A stretch of DNA of 64,000 nt, from the NCBI GenBank assembly GCA_914767715.1, contig OU612069.1, positions 10,475,387-10,539,386 on the forward strand. The letters run 5' to 3'. Below the pieces are notes generated by a model. The model ran no database searches and was not told where the DNA came from. It worked only from the letters and a program-made list of their open reading frames with translations. Each line of letters starts with the position of its first letter. Within the stretch, counting starts at the first letter, position 1. Below are positions 27,801 to 52,329 of this stretch, piece after piece. The DNA is from Membranipora membranacea. Lineage: Eukaryota; Bryozoa; Gymnolaemata; Cheilostomatida; Membraniporidae. Position numbers and translations under genes: made by a program.

Positions 27801-30800
27801 TATCATGTGACACTATCTGATATTATGCGACATCATGTTATAATATGCATACACAAGGGTATATCATACCTGGATGTCATATTTCCAGCCATTAACAGCG
27901 TCGTCAGTGAGAATCTTGGTGAAGGACAGAGTGAGTCCATCTTTGTAAAAGTTCTGACATGACTGATTATCACTATCTGCTCCTACAGAGATAAGGTTAT
28001 ACAATAACTGAGTCATGTGACTCAAACTGAGTCATGTGACTATCAAGTCAGGCTGTCCTTACATTCCCTAGCATTCCCCAACATCCCAACATCTTACATA
28101 ATTCATGTTATTACATGATTTAAACCAATTCATTTAATATGGTAAAGCGTAATATCTATCAATCACATACAGTAAAACTTGTTCTCCTAACTAATTATTA
28201 TTTCCATGCATATATATACATTAACTTTTTTTGTTTTTTGTTTATGAGGTCAAATAACTGTTGTTTTCATTTGTTTATAACATACTTATATATATATGAA
28301 AACCTCGATAAACAACCATTATAATAATTACAAGGGAAGCCAACAATTGATTACCTAGCTAAAGCCTATGCTGTTGTAATTTTGTAGAATATATCTTTTC
28401 AAGGTAGGACAAGAGGCAGGGAGAGGGGAGATGATATAGATTTGGGAGTAATTAAACTAGGGTGAAGTTCTTTATTGTAATATCAGCACAATCCTACCAC
28501 CTGCTTGTACTGAGGACCATGATAAATCAGTGATCATTGCAGGACTCAGTTGGCACATTTGTTCACTCAATGTTGAATTTGAAAGGTCTCATTATACAGA
28601 CTCAAGGTAGAAGTTATCACCCTGCTGAAGATGATTTATTTGATTAACTAGAATTAATAGCTGACCTGATGAGAATAGCCTAGCTGCAGTACAAACACTA
28701 ATGTCAATGTTGGTATTCAGTGATCGGCCACAGCAGCGATAATTATAGAGCCGCAGTGGACGAGAGTTCTACCAGCCTGGTTATCTTGGGATGGCGACAA
28801 AATATGTCTCGTAATTTAATAATGAGGGAGTAATCAGTGTGGCTACTTTGACCTCACTGTGTTGTGGTATAAATACAGGCAGCATCGCTAGGATTACTCA
28901 CACACACAGATACACCTTAGCTACAGAACGCTCAACCAATCTCAGCATGGAGAAGGTAGAGAGTTTTGAAATATTTAAAGATTTTAAAAACTTTTAAAAC
29001 ATTTATTATAATTTGCATCTCCTATGGCAATCAATAATAGATGAACTGACAGCCGCTATATAGTTTTAATTAATAATTTTACCTGCTACCCAAACCATGT
29101 AGTAGACACCCTTATGTGGGAAACCTTGTAGTTGGGCTTCATTTTTATTTCTGGTAGAGACTGCATTATACTGCCATTTTACAGCGCTTTTTACAGCGTC
29201 AAAATTCAAAACGTCAACACTTTGGAATAACCCTAGATGCGCTAGATAATGTATTACATTCAATTTTCTTCTGTGTAAAAAAATGGTGAGGTTGCCTTAT
29301 CTACCTATACTAACGAAGCCAATTATTTTACCGTTTCAATAATGCTAAGATATTCATAAACAATCACAAAATAAAGCCAATAACTATCCGCTCATCTAAC
29401 CACCTCCAATGTTTTGATTGTTTTAGAGCTTTGGAGGATCAGCTAAATCTGGACATAGTTTCCAAATCACACTGATACTTTTGATATCAATAAGCTGGAA
29501 TGCTGTTCAAGGTAAGAATTGCAGCTTTCGGATTGAATTGAAATAATGACTTGGGTATTAATCAGATTTCATCAAACTTGCCATGCTCTTAGCTCTGAAC
29601 AAATGTTATTTTCCATCAAACCATGTGAGAACTCAGTGAAATCATCTGTGATTGTACTGTACAAGGCTAAATATGCTTATTCATTCAACAGGTCAGTCTT
29701 GTTCCTGTGGGTCTGGTATTACATTCACGCCGGTGTCTGCCTCAGGCTGCAGTGATTATATAGTGGAACCATCAGGTGTTACTAAGAGCTGTCCTGGTGC
29801 TCTGTTATGGGACACGAATGCTTGTACCTGTAACTGGCCATCACAGGTTACCTGTGCTACAGATTGTCAACGTAAGTAAATATTCATCGTAAACAGAAAG
29901 CCAGCATCTAAAATAAGTTGTAGTTGCGTCATCGCTGATGCAGGTGATAGAAACATCTTCTACACAAGTCAGTAGTTTTAGCATCAGTAAATGAACATCT
30001 TATTTGACTCCATCTATACCACAAATTTCTCTTACAGCCCCTCCGACGACAACAACGGAGGCTCCAGTGATGTGTCCCGCTAACTATGAGCTCAATCCAT
30101 TCTCCAATACCTGCTTCACAATCGTCACCACACCGAAAAATCAAGCTGATGCTACTGCAGATTGTGAGAGTCATATGGAGACTTTGGCAGTACTCGACAC
30201 TCTTGAGACCATCGCGTGGTTCAAAAATTTACGGCACACAAACCCAAGTGAGTGAGCTATTTGCTGTGATTGTCAATTGTTATTGTAAGAGTCGAAACTG
30301 TAGTATATCAAATTACACAACCTTGCAGACTTAACAAATCATTCTTATCCTTGTTACTATAATGATCCTCAATGAAATCAGTCAATAAAATAAGCCTACT
30401 CAATATCTTACCTTTCTAAATATCTGTAGCGTGGAAAAATGGTGGATGGGTGTGGATTGCGGCTAAGAAAGTGGGCGGTGAATTCAAATGGTTGGGCAGA
30501 CTTGCGACCAGCGGAGGGACTGATGGACCTCCTATGAACATGCCCGACTGGGAGACTGGCCAGCCTGATGGGGGTGGTGATTGTATTCATGTTTTCAGCG
30601 GCAGCAGGGCAAGAGCAAATAATGCTCTGCGTGAAAACTACAAATTTGATGATATTACCTGCTCTCGCACCAACAGCTATGTCTGCGAGTTGACACCAGG
30701 AACAGGAGTTCCTACCCTCCGCCGTCCTGATCCTGGTTTCAATCTGATGGCAAAAGCTGAAGAGAAAACTTTGACAACAGAGGCAAAATCTGAAGAGAAA

Positions 30801-33800
30801 ACTTTGACAACAGAGGCAAAATCTGAAGAGAAAACGTTGACAACAGAGGCAAAATCTGAAGAGAAAACTTTGACAACAGAGGCAAAATCTGAAGAGAAAA
30901 CTTTGACAACAGACGCAAAATCTGAAGAGAAAACTTTGACAACAGAGGCAAAATCTGAAGAGAAAACTTTGACAACAGAGACAGATGTTTCTTCACCTAG
31001 ACCACGTTTAGCTACAGGGGAAGCATCCTCCACTCCATACACAGAATTCTTCTTTTCGGAAGATACTGTATCAGTTCCTAACACAGTGTTACAAACAACA
31101 ACAGAAGGCCAGCTACCAGAGGGGGTAGCCGAGGGGGAAGGATCTCAACTACCATTAAAATAGTTGTGTTGACATAAGTCAGACTTATCCACTGTTACAA
31201 CCGAAGAATTCAGCAAACAAAATCATCATTAAAAGCTAGCTGTATTGATGCAATACTCCTCTCAAACCTAAGAATATATATAGATCATATTTGAAATAAG
31301 TCTACCAATCCAAACAAACACAGTGGTGAAGGCGCATGCCTACACCTGCATATTAAACAGCTTCAGGTGATTCAGAACTTTAGGCGGAGGGAGGAAAGTT
31401 TGGTAGCAGTAGCAGTTTATGATTAGAGTGCTCACAATGCAATCAGTTTGCCAAGCAGTATCTTTGTCTCATTGTTTTTGTCTCATCTTCTCTGGTATTA
31501 AACTTTTGAAAATAAAACATCAGAAATAAAGTGACACAGATATGATATATGCTTGCTTAACAGCCAAATAGTTATGATGAGATGGTATTAATCGTTTGCA
31601 AATTTGTTATGCTAGTGATATTGTGATCTATTAAAAACACAGATTCAATGTCAAGCTGTGATCGCAGGCAGGCTATAATGTATATGCCATATTTTATGAA
31701 CTACATATATGTTGAATTGCGTAGTTTGCTTAATTTGGGAGTTATCCATACAATATGCTCTCAGCTGCAGATAGCAGACAACTCCACATTATATTTTTTG
31801 ATAACCGTGTCGAAAGTCGGTTTGTCAGAGGAGAAGAGATGGTCAACCATCAGTTAGAATTCAACAGATAAAACATATGCAGCCACTCTAGTATTGCCTC
31901 TTATCAATAAGACTCAGCGAGTGGGAAATCCACTTTTTACTCTTACATTCCTGAGTCAGGTTATAAGAATGACGACTTCCTCTTACACAACTACCACCTA
32001 ATCTAATATTAAAAATATCATCGTCTCATTATGGGAAGGTCATAAATAAATAAGACCTCATGTACTACTACCTACATATATCTAAATTTCCTCAACTGAA
32101 TGAGTATATTGGTTAAGAGAATGTATTGATGTTAAACGACTGATTGTGCTAAATGCATTCCTCCATCTTATTTAGTACTGGTACGGACATCATCAGAAAA
32201 ATACCAACGTGATGTTTTCAGTTTTGAAGCCAAACTTGGCATTGTAATTCTGTCAAGTAATTGTGACTAAGCTTTTTATAAAAGACTAGGACGGTAAATA
32301 TGTTTCTTCACAACAAATCATTATATTGCAATCAGATAATCTTACAAGGAAAACTAGTAACTTTCAAGTATGTCTTTATATCTCCAGTTAGGATGCACAG
32401 CGCATATTGAGCTCATATTGAGCGCATATTGAGCTCATACTGCAAATTTAGCTATTAAAATGCCTCATTGTCATGTCATGTTAAGATTTGATTAGAGTGG
32501 AATGAAATTTTTCATACCAGTCACCCACAGATAGGACTCTGCTGAATTAGAGACACTGAAACTGAAGCCTGGTGTAACCAGACATAGTTTAACCTTTGGC
32601 ATATAAGGTTCTAAGATATGTTTTGGACTCATTGATTATTTTAATTATCATTAAATCTATGGATTAACAGAATCAGGTTTGATCAAACCAACTCCTTAAT
32701 CACTCGTTGTCCTTTAACCGTTGTCCTTTTAACCGTAATTTTTCAAGAAATTGGCAGTTTCACTTTATTGGTATGACAATCAGCGCAGTCAGAAATAAGG
32801 AATATTTCCTAACCTGTTCGAAATTCCTTACAACCCTCGTTGCACTGTCTCTTGAAATTAATTATATGATTTAACTTACCTTTGGCACTGAGCTGTATGG
32901 CAGACTTGAGTAGAATCTCTAATTCACCATCAGGTAGTACAGGGACGACCCACCGTGGTCTGTTTATCATGTCGTCTAACTTAGCGAGCTTATCTACAGG
33001 AAACACTGCAGCTTCTGTAGGCTCTGCAGCTGACCCTGCTGATGTCTCGCCCTCATCGTGCTAAAAATAAATATGCAGAAATATAATGCTTACCTTCACT
33101 CTAAAAGAATGAAGAAATATAGTGTTACAGGTAGGCAAACTTTAAACACAACTTGCACGCGACTTCATGATGTCCCAAACTTAGGATAAGTTATTGCTGC
33201 AGTGAAGGGCAAATTAACTGTTTATGAAACAGTATCATCACATAGGCCTTACGCCGTCTTATATCTTAGGTTCTTCAATTGTTACCTATTTGCTGTGCGC
33301 TACAGGGTTATCATTCTTCTATTGACACAGAAATCTGCAGGTTTATAAACATCATAACAGCAGAAAGCCAGCATAGATACAGAAATGGGATCTCAGTATA
33401 GGCCTATGATACACAAACTAGTCCCAGTCATAGTCCGTCATGATGACGTCGTGTCTACAAGCCCAGTCTAGAAGCAAACAAACCTGTACTGGCTGATTCT
33501 CAGGTACCAGGCTATCAGTACTATTGTCTCCCTCTGTTCTCGTTACATCGCCGGTATTAGAACCACCAGCTGTACTATTATCTACACCTCCTGTACTAGT
33601 GGCTGCTGTGTCATCTGATGAGGAGACAGTGCCGCCCTCACTTCTCACTGTGTTAGCTGTTGATACAGCTGGTGGCTGTGGTCCTCCCTCTCTGGGAGAC
33701 TGCTGCTGCTGTGACTGCTGTGAGGTGTTAGAAGTAGATGATGCTGTAGGAGCCGCTGGAGGTGTAGGACCCCTGTCACTAGATGTAGCTGATGTGGATG

Positions 33801-33852
33801 AGGTGTTACTACTGCTAGGCTTTGTGCCTGCTGGAACAACAGTATGAGTCAT
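872..33852 (-). CDS. USP9X: Ubiquitin carboxyl-terminal hydrolase USP9X / fat facets orthologue, 51 coding exons
   Basis: Giant cysteine deubiquitinase that removes ubiquitin from substrates. Exons in transcript order: 33852-33484, 33060-32880, 27982-27870, 27209-27097, 26264-26168, 25095-24901, 24578-24464, 23902-23775, 23558-23478, 23007-22828, 22533-22357, 22083-21922, 20272-20041, 19689-19478, 19190-19087, 18975-18762, 18397-18189, 17793-17665, 17393-17285, 17090-16947, 16741-16652, 16375-16178, 14848-14694, 14549-14485, 14272-14118, 13832-13707, 13232-13060, 12796-12559, 12135-11992, 11561-11348, 11233-11007, 10535-10442, 10078-9955, 9735-9562, 8631-8490, 8201-8024, 7614-7461, 7178-7059, 6752-6538, 6340-6147, 5823-5732, 5315-5174, 4935-4842, 4553-4399, 4185-4006, 3650-3429, 3191-3083, 2658-2550, 2118-2025, 1674-1525, 1231-872. 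The sum is 8,151 nt (2,716 aa; human protein about 2,550-2,570), and phases agree at every junction. Landmarks are [16 protein letters not shown] near the N-terminus, a ubiquitin-like stretch in exons 18-19, and [20 protein letters not shown] near the C-terminus. Start 33,852 is preferred over the in-frame ATG at 33,864 because it has A at -3. The low-complexity N-terminus is rich in Ser, Thr, Pro and Gln. Individual exon edges are less certain than the gene. Confidence 0.95.
973..1080 (-). repeat. Coding minisatellite: octapeptide repeat in the USP9X C-terminal tail
   Basis: The last USP9X exon encodes four imperfect copies of an eight-residue unit, EANTRNIH or a close variant, in the acidic and Asn-rich tail. 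The reading frame is kept. I know of no such repeat in vertebrate USP9X, so this looks like a lineage-specific in-frame expansion. Confidence 0.8.
3214..3328. repeat. 19-bp tandem repeat, about 6 copies
   Basis: Unit ATATCAGCGCTCAATTCTA, with spacing of 19 bp between copies at 3,254, 3,273, 3,292 and 3,311 and diverged copies at the left edge. It lies in the USP9X intron just upstream (in transcript sense) of exon 47. Confidence 0.85.
5451..5523. repeat. 13-bp tandem repeat, about 6 copies
   Basis: Unit ATGATACTGATAC repeated nearly perfectly in the intron between USP9X exons 41 and 42. Confidence 0.85.
6797..6900. repeat. G-rich low-complexity repeat (GGTCTTGGTGGGTG-like)
   Basis: Degenerate tandem array with many GGTGG and GGGTGG runs on the plus strand, just upstream of USP9X exon 39. 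The pre-mRNA is therefore C-rich and A-rich here. Confidence 0.65.
9322..9360. repeat. Perfect 15-bp stem hairpin with a 9-nt loop
   Basis: ATGATTTGGAAACCC and its exact reverse complement flank TGAGGGACG, inside the intron between USP9X exons 34 and 35. The surrounding intron (8,632-9,561) has no other recognised feature. Confidence 0.85.
10538..10822. repeat. AT-rich tandem repeat, about 26 bp, 10-11 copies
   Basis: Repeated units of the form CATACTATCATATAACAATA with spacing variants. It lies immediately upstream (transcript sense) of USP9X exon 32, close to its acceptor. Confidence 0.8.
15518..15602. repeat. 26-bp tandem repeat, 3 copies plus a partial
   Basis: Unit built on GTGTCATCTCTTACAAAGCT, perfectly repeated. 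It lies in the 1.3-kb intron between USP9X exons 22 and 23 (14,849-16,177), which otherwise shows nothing recognisable. Confidence 0.85.
20517..21909. repeat. 72-bp minisatellite, about 19 copies
   Basis: Copies recur every 72 bp (for example 20,581 and 20,653) and fill USP9X intron 12 up to about 12 nt from the exon 12 donor at 21,921. Each unit is dense in TGATCA-type palindromes. It includes GATCACGTGGTC with an E-box CACGTG in about 14 of 19 units by eye, and the direct half-sites TGGTCA and AGGTCA separated by GG. Units are nearly identical, so the array is recent or homogenised. Confidence 0.95.
23369..23450. repeat. 26-bp tandem repeat, about 3 copies
   Basis: Unit TGCACTGTTTGTGTGGTCTG followed by CAGTCA, in the intron just downstream (transcript sense) of USP9X exon 9. 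Confidence 0.8.
23951..24326. repeat. 188-bp tandem duplication in a USP9X intron
   Basis: The block beginning ATGTCACCATATACTT at 23,951 recurs at 24,139 with only a few differences through GTGCATTCAATTGTGCT. It lies between exons 7 and 8. Small open frames here are duplicated intron sequence, not genes. Confidence 0.9.
25455..25725. repeat. 26-bp tandem repeat, about 8-9 copies, interrupted by a perfect palindrome
   Basis: Unit AATGGCCATCACACAATGCA followed by ATATCT, in the intron between USP9X exons 5 and 6. At 25,676-25,701 the array is interrupted by a perfect 26-bp palindrome (CCATAGACTTAAT and its reverse complement). The palindrome is flanked on both sides by GGGTATTAC. Confidence 0.85.
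25950..26138 (-). mobile_element. Short TIR element (MITE-like), family 2, inverted copy
   Basis: Matches the families at 39,941, 58,567 and 62,757 in reverse orientation. It has CTCTGATCAG at one end and GTCAGTGT at the other, with the internal GGTACTCAT/GAGTACC region. It contains the GAGTACCGACCCGACCCGGG segment. It lies in the USP9X intron next to exon 5. Confidence 0.7.
26952..27096. repeat. 41-bp tandem repeat containing the USP9X exon 4 donor site
   Basis: In transcript sense the last 17 nt of exon 4 (CTCAACCCTCATTCAAA) and its donor gtaagtcactg are repeated at 41-bp intervals downstream. Repeat starts are at 27,027, 27,068 and 27,109 on the plus strand. Two copies are essentially exact and two further ones are degenerate. 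See the findings. Confidence 0.85.
27488..27764. mobile_element. Inverted-repeat element enclosing a tRNA-like segment
   Basis: Imperfect terminal inverted repeats of about 40 bp (left: ACTATCACTGCATTTCCATG; right: reverse complement of CATGGAAACATAGTGATTGT, both continuing into GAGGTCG-CCT) bound a more GC-rich interior. The interior holds TGGCCGAGCGGTTAGC, a good type II tRNA A box, and GGTTCATATC/GGTTCGAGATC, weak B boxes. The flanks are repeats of GTGACACTATG. It lies in the USP9X intron between exons 3 and 4. Confidence 0.6.
28866..28874 (+). promoter_or_regulatory. TATA box of the nested lectin gene
   Basis: TATAAATA lies about 75-80 nt upstream of the ATG at 28,947, leaving room for a short 5' UTR. 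This gives the nested gene its own core promoter inside the USP9X intron. Confidence 0.6.
28947..31163 (+). CDS. Secreted chitin-binding / C-type lectin protein, five exons, nested in a USP9X intron
   Basis: Exons 28947-28955, 29427-29511, 29692-29871, 30038-30247, 30430-31163 give 405 aa with consistent phases. An N-terminal signal peptide ([16 protein letters not shown] core) is followed by a six-Cys peritrophin-A-type chitin-binding domain (about residues 33-91), a short Pro/Thr linker, and a C-type lectin domain (about residues 100-235). The lectin domain has a QPD motif ([17 protein letters not shown]), which in this family goes with galactose-type binding; the usual WND is replaced by a KFDD segment. 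The tail carries seven copies of an 11-residue repeat ([11 protein letters not shown]), then a Thr/Ser-rich stretch, and stops without a membrane anchor. It is probably extracellular, in mucus, gut lining or cuticle, or in defence; the ligand is inferred from the motif only. Transcription is antisense to USP9X. Confidence 0.88.
30757..30986 (+). repeat. 33-bp coding minisatellite in the nested lectin gene
   Basis: Seven nearly identical 33-bp units encode [11 protein letters not shown]. Most differences are synonymous or single substitutions (one TTD, one AKAEE). Near-identity at the DNA level suggests recent expansion. Confidence 0.95.
31511..31530 (+). terminator. Polyadenylation signals of the nested lectin gene
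   Basis: Two AATAAA hexamers at 31,511-31,516 and 31,525-31,530, about 350 nt after the stop codon at 31,163. Confidence 0.6.
31531..32879. other. Remainder of the large USP9X second intron, nothing recognised
   Basis: AT-rich intron sequence between the nested lectin gene and USP9X exon 2. It contains a short GAGCTCATATTGAGCGCATATT duplication near 32,405 in broken form and no supported gene. Confidence 0.5.
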
Positions 33853-33864
33853 TTTGTCTCTCAT

Positions 33865-35856
33865 CTAGATTGATAGGTTTCCTTTCACTCTCTACAACAG
33901 TTAACATATATTAAGTTGGACAGAGATTGCAAAAGGGGAACACAAAATTTCAGAGTGTTCTCTTCTGTTACAGCATACCATAGATTTATGCCATCACTTA
34001 TTTACTCCTGGATAGGCTATAGAGAAAGTGGTATCAATCAGACGTGATCTCACAAATGAAGCACTTATCAGTCTCATAGGGACTCTGATTCATCAGCAAT
34101 TCTAAATTCTTCCTAGTAAACAAAACTGATTTGGAACATATCAGAGTTGGGTTATGTAAGACTACCACACATTGAAAAGCACCAACAAATATAACCTCAG
34201 TTTAGTACTTAAGGAGAGAGAGCTTTTGCCATGTTACATTCATACAGACTTCATTTGTACTCTGTGACAACCTAAATGTGGAGAGAAGATGCTATTGACA
34301 GCATTTGCTATTACTTAGGCCTACACGCTTTCATACAGAAAGAAAACTCAACGTTTACTTATAATAGTAGTAAAGCTTTGGCTGCAGCTCAGTCTTGTAA
34401 CATAGGCAAGTCAGCCGTTGCCCCTGCCATGCTACATTGTAGGTCCCTGACTACTTGGTATAATGTAGGCCTATTCACACATCAGCGAAACCCACTTAAT
34501 TGTTAGAGGATGGCTGTTTCTGCGATGCTTGCCACTCAACTCATGAGCCAACTGTGAGCTGCTCAACAGCCAAAGTCACGTTCAACATAGTGTCCTGACA
34601 TTCACCAACACTCAATACATAACAGCATACAAAGCATAGGCCTATGCTCGATAATATTTTGGTCGTTGACATGATTTTTGGTGCTTTGGTCAAAATGCCG
34701 TTCTCAATGCACAGTGACAAGGGTTCGAGAAAATCAGCCGAGGGGAACACAACAGAGCACAATTGTCATAAATAAACAATATGTGCCTACAAGGTAGAGG
34801 TCAGGAGCAGGTCTGATGGTCATAGCTAGTATGTAAGCTTAGTTTGCCTTGAGCCATCCATATATTCGAGTCGAATCTGAAGAAATTTGGACTTGAAATA
34901 ATGTGTGTGGCATGTACCCTGTTACTGGCCATAGGCCTATATTTTCTCACTAATACTACATATGAGTTTGAGTATGAGTTGATGTAAGTCAGGCCAAGGA
35001 GTTGAAGCACTCGATCCTTGGTCGGGCCATGTTGAGTCATCAATCATTATGAGTTTCACACGAGAAAGAAAGACAGAATGCAGAAGCAACTCACTGCAGA
35101 GCTTATTTATTTATGTCTGGTTTCCTCAGTATACAAACAGATTAGGTGATCAAATTGTTTAGGATATCAGTCCTTATAAATATAACAGCAACACTCACAT
35201 AAAGGAAGACCTCCATAAACTCACTCATTTGATTTACATTCATTCAACTTCAACCGAACTCAACTGAGAAATTAATGATACATACATGATAAATAAATAA
35301 ATATTCTTATTACCAATCCAATAAGAACATCATGTTACCAAGCACTTACATTGTAAACCATCAGCATTCTGCAGTGGTAACACTGTCCTGAAGCCTATGC
35401 AAATGTCTGGTTCAGTGAAGCTTAAGTTTGCAGCAGGTAGGTGAATGATCCTTTATTATACTAAGCAGTTTTATCCAAAATTGGCAAAAACTACTTTTTG
35501 CTCAACATAGGATTTTCCTGTAGACCTTTCACCCCTGTGCAGCTTGATACAATTCTATATTCCACTATTGGTTTTGTTTATGCGGAATAACTTCTAATAG
35601 ACAACTAAAGTTACACTTGGAAGGGTCGGACAATGGTTACTTTATTGTCAATTGAAGTGTGGCTCAAGATCCAGCTAGGATGATCAAATGCGGGGTCTAT
35701 AGACCCCAAACTCATGATATCTAACTCTCAGTGCACCGGATATCAACAATAAACATATTCTTGCAGACTCAGACTGAACTTTCTTCTCTGCAATAAAACT
35801 GTGTGTTCACGTTTGACTTATTCATATAAATAACCCCCAGCTGCAAGAGGAGAAAA
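33865..35856. other. Divergent intergenic region between USP9X and PCCA
   Basis: About 2 kb between the two start codons, on opposite strands. It must hold both promoters unless untranslated first exons lie elsewhere. I see no CpG-rich block. A TATAAATA at about 35,825 is only 32 nt upstream of the PCCA ATG, too close to be a convincing TATA box. Small open frames (for example 34,276-34,506) have no recognisable domain. Confidence 0.5.
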
Positions 35857-50225
<14,369 letters not shown>

Positions 50226-50309
50226 CCTATATCTTCTCTTATATATACCACCTGATATCAGTACTATGATATGAGCTACACTATGACATAGTGAACGACT
50301 ACCGCTCCC

Positions 50310-50315
50310 AATAAA
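50310..50315 (+). terminator. PCCA polyadenylation signal
   Basis: AATAAA 85 nt after the PCCA stop codon at 50,223-50,225. Confidence 0.65.
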
Positions 50316-51003
50316 ATGTTGTGTTGAACTAGATGCACGACACAAATTATGATACGAAATCAGTAATGCATAATGAATGGACGTGCCAATTTTTCTGCCG
50401 TCTGAGGGACATGATATTTTTTTGTTATCGATATTGTACATTAGGCTCTTTAGTTTGGTGACTGTGACTGACTCCTCCTAGTTTTTGTTGTGGTATGGAA
50501 GAAAAGCTTTAGAACTTCTAGAAGAACAATTATTTGTTCTGCTCATACAATATGAATTGAACTTTATATGGTCATATTCAAGAATTAAAAGACTATGATG
50601 TACACTGAGATTTTAGACATTTAATGAGTGATGATAGACAATAATATAACCATATTGACAGGTTGTCAGTTATTTTATTATGATGTCATCATGTTATTAT
50701 TTTTCATGTGAGGATATAGAATAGATTGTTATAAAAAGCGGTGCAAGAAATTTAAATTCATATTCAGAACAGCTGGCTCAGTATCATAATAATTTTTTTA
50801 ACATCTGAAAAAAACTAGAGATCTGAGTGTTAGTATTAAAAAATTATGTGTTAAATTCAAGTGAAAGATAAATTCAGAAGTTAGAAAGTCGGTAACATAC
50901 TGTCAGTTTGTTTAGATGACCTAGATTTACGTTGAACACAGTTTGCATAGTCACATGTTTGTTGTACACGAGAACATGGTCATCATATCAGCGGCAGTTG
51001 CAT
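50316..51003. other. Convergent intergenic space between PCCA and the lectin pseudogene
   Basis: AT-rich. It holds one minus-strand AATAAA at 50,674-50,679 that could serve the lectin gene (about 325 nt past its stop). No gene seen. Confidence 0.45.
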
Positions 51004-52231
51004 TTATATTGAGTGCTCACATATGTAAGGTTTAACCCAGCTACATGGAGCATCATTCCATTTCCAGTGCCAGCTCAAAGGTCGGTCAGATCTGTCATTC
51101 AGCGCGATGATACAGTAATCTCCAGCTCCATTGTTAGGTTCTCCTGGTGCCCAGTTTGGTAGAGAGATCGGGGAATCTACGTACGGGTCGATGAATGAAG
51201 AAGAGGGAACACTGTATGACCAGAACCAGCTGAAATCATGAGTAAAATCTTACATTGACAGGTGTTGATGGCTGATGCACTTATATTATACATATTCATG
51301 GATTAGTGGAATATAGCAGTTCCTCCACAAGCAAATGGCAATTTATGTATGGTTATAGGAGTGCATTTCTTCAATTTGATTGGTGCAAAAGTTGAGTAAT
51401 GCTGTAGCCGCTTGTAGAACTTTTATAACGCAGCTTGCCTGAGTTTTAGAAGGGACGTCAAAGCGTAACGCAAAAGTTGCCAGGTTATTAGATAGAGCAA
51501 ATACTGATAAAAAGTGATATATTGATGGAGCTTCATCACAAATTGCCATACTGTGTATCTGATCCAATCAACCATTAATCAACCAATCAATAAATTCCTA
51601 TCAATGGCTGCAGCAGTATATTACAATGTACAACACATCTCATCATCATGTTTTGCCTGTCTTGACCAGCATCGTGGGGGTAAGGCCCTTACTTACTATA
51701 AACCCCTTGAAACTTGTTATTCGAACAATAAAATATCTTAGCATTTAGAATAAATATTGTTTTATCATTTACCTGCTGCCGACTCTGTGACCTCCGATCC
51801 ATGTGTCATGTGACAGCCCAGCCCAGTTCTGTAGCCTTCAATCCAGTTCTGCTCGGCTACACTGTCAACTCGAAGAAGGCTCGCCGGGAAGGCTCCTGAT
51901 GGCCCCATGGATCTACATGCGGCTCTTGCGTCTCTCCAGTTCTTCATTGGATGAATCACAAACTTATAGCAGTTGCTGAATGGACCCACCACCCATCCAT
52001 TAGCCGTGTCACATGATTCAGGAAGCAGTAAACTGGTACTCCCTAAACAAAAATGTGTGTTAATCAATTACAACCAATGAGTATACCAAGGAGGAGGAGG
52101 CCTGAGTCGGCATGCCATGCAGAAAGCTATTCAAGTAATACCGTGATAATCTGATTGAGAACAAAGTATCACATACCGTGAAAACAGATGACAGCTGCAA
52201 GCAGAACCAAAAGACTGAATCTGACCATCAT
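51004..52231 (-). pseudogene. C-type lectin gene with a 5-bp frameshifting duplication, three exons
   Basis: Exons 52231-52177, 52042-51773 and 51229-51004. Exon 1 encodes a signal peptide (MMVRFSLLVLLAAVICFHG). Exon 2 encodes the first half of a C-type lectin domain (NGWVVGPFSNCYKFVI onward). Exon 3 encodes the second half with EPN (WAPGEPNNGAGDYC, mannose-type) and WND (WKWNDAPC), ending PYICEHSI and a stop. The three exons total 551 nt, two more than a multiple of three. The expected WIGG motif lies in another frame. Near 51,817-51,830 the plus strand reads AGCCCAGCCC, a tandem 5-bp duplication. With one copy the length would be 546 nt (181 aa). As given, the frame hits a stop early in exon 3. 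It could be a recent pseudogene, an allele, or a sequencing or assembly error; splice sites and TATA box are intact. Confidence 0.8.
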
Positions 52232-52317
52232 TTATCTACCAGGTTGATTTCTCTCTTTCCAATGAACAGACTGAGATCAGCTCACCAAGGAATGATAAGC
52301 AACGGCCAGAAACTCTC

Positions 52318-52326
52318 CTTTTATAC
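52318..52326 (-). promoter_or_regulatory. TATA box of the minus-strand lectin gene
   Basis: TATAAAAGG on the minus strand, about 90 nt upstream of the lectin ATG at 52,231. Confidence 0.65.
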
Positions 52327-52329
52327 TCT

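Noticed and set aside
35403-35436. Alternative PCCA first exon at 35,403
   Set aside because: Its donor would end in phase 1 and cannot join the phase-0 exon 2. The 35,857 exon fits phase and looks like a mitochondrial leader.
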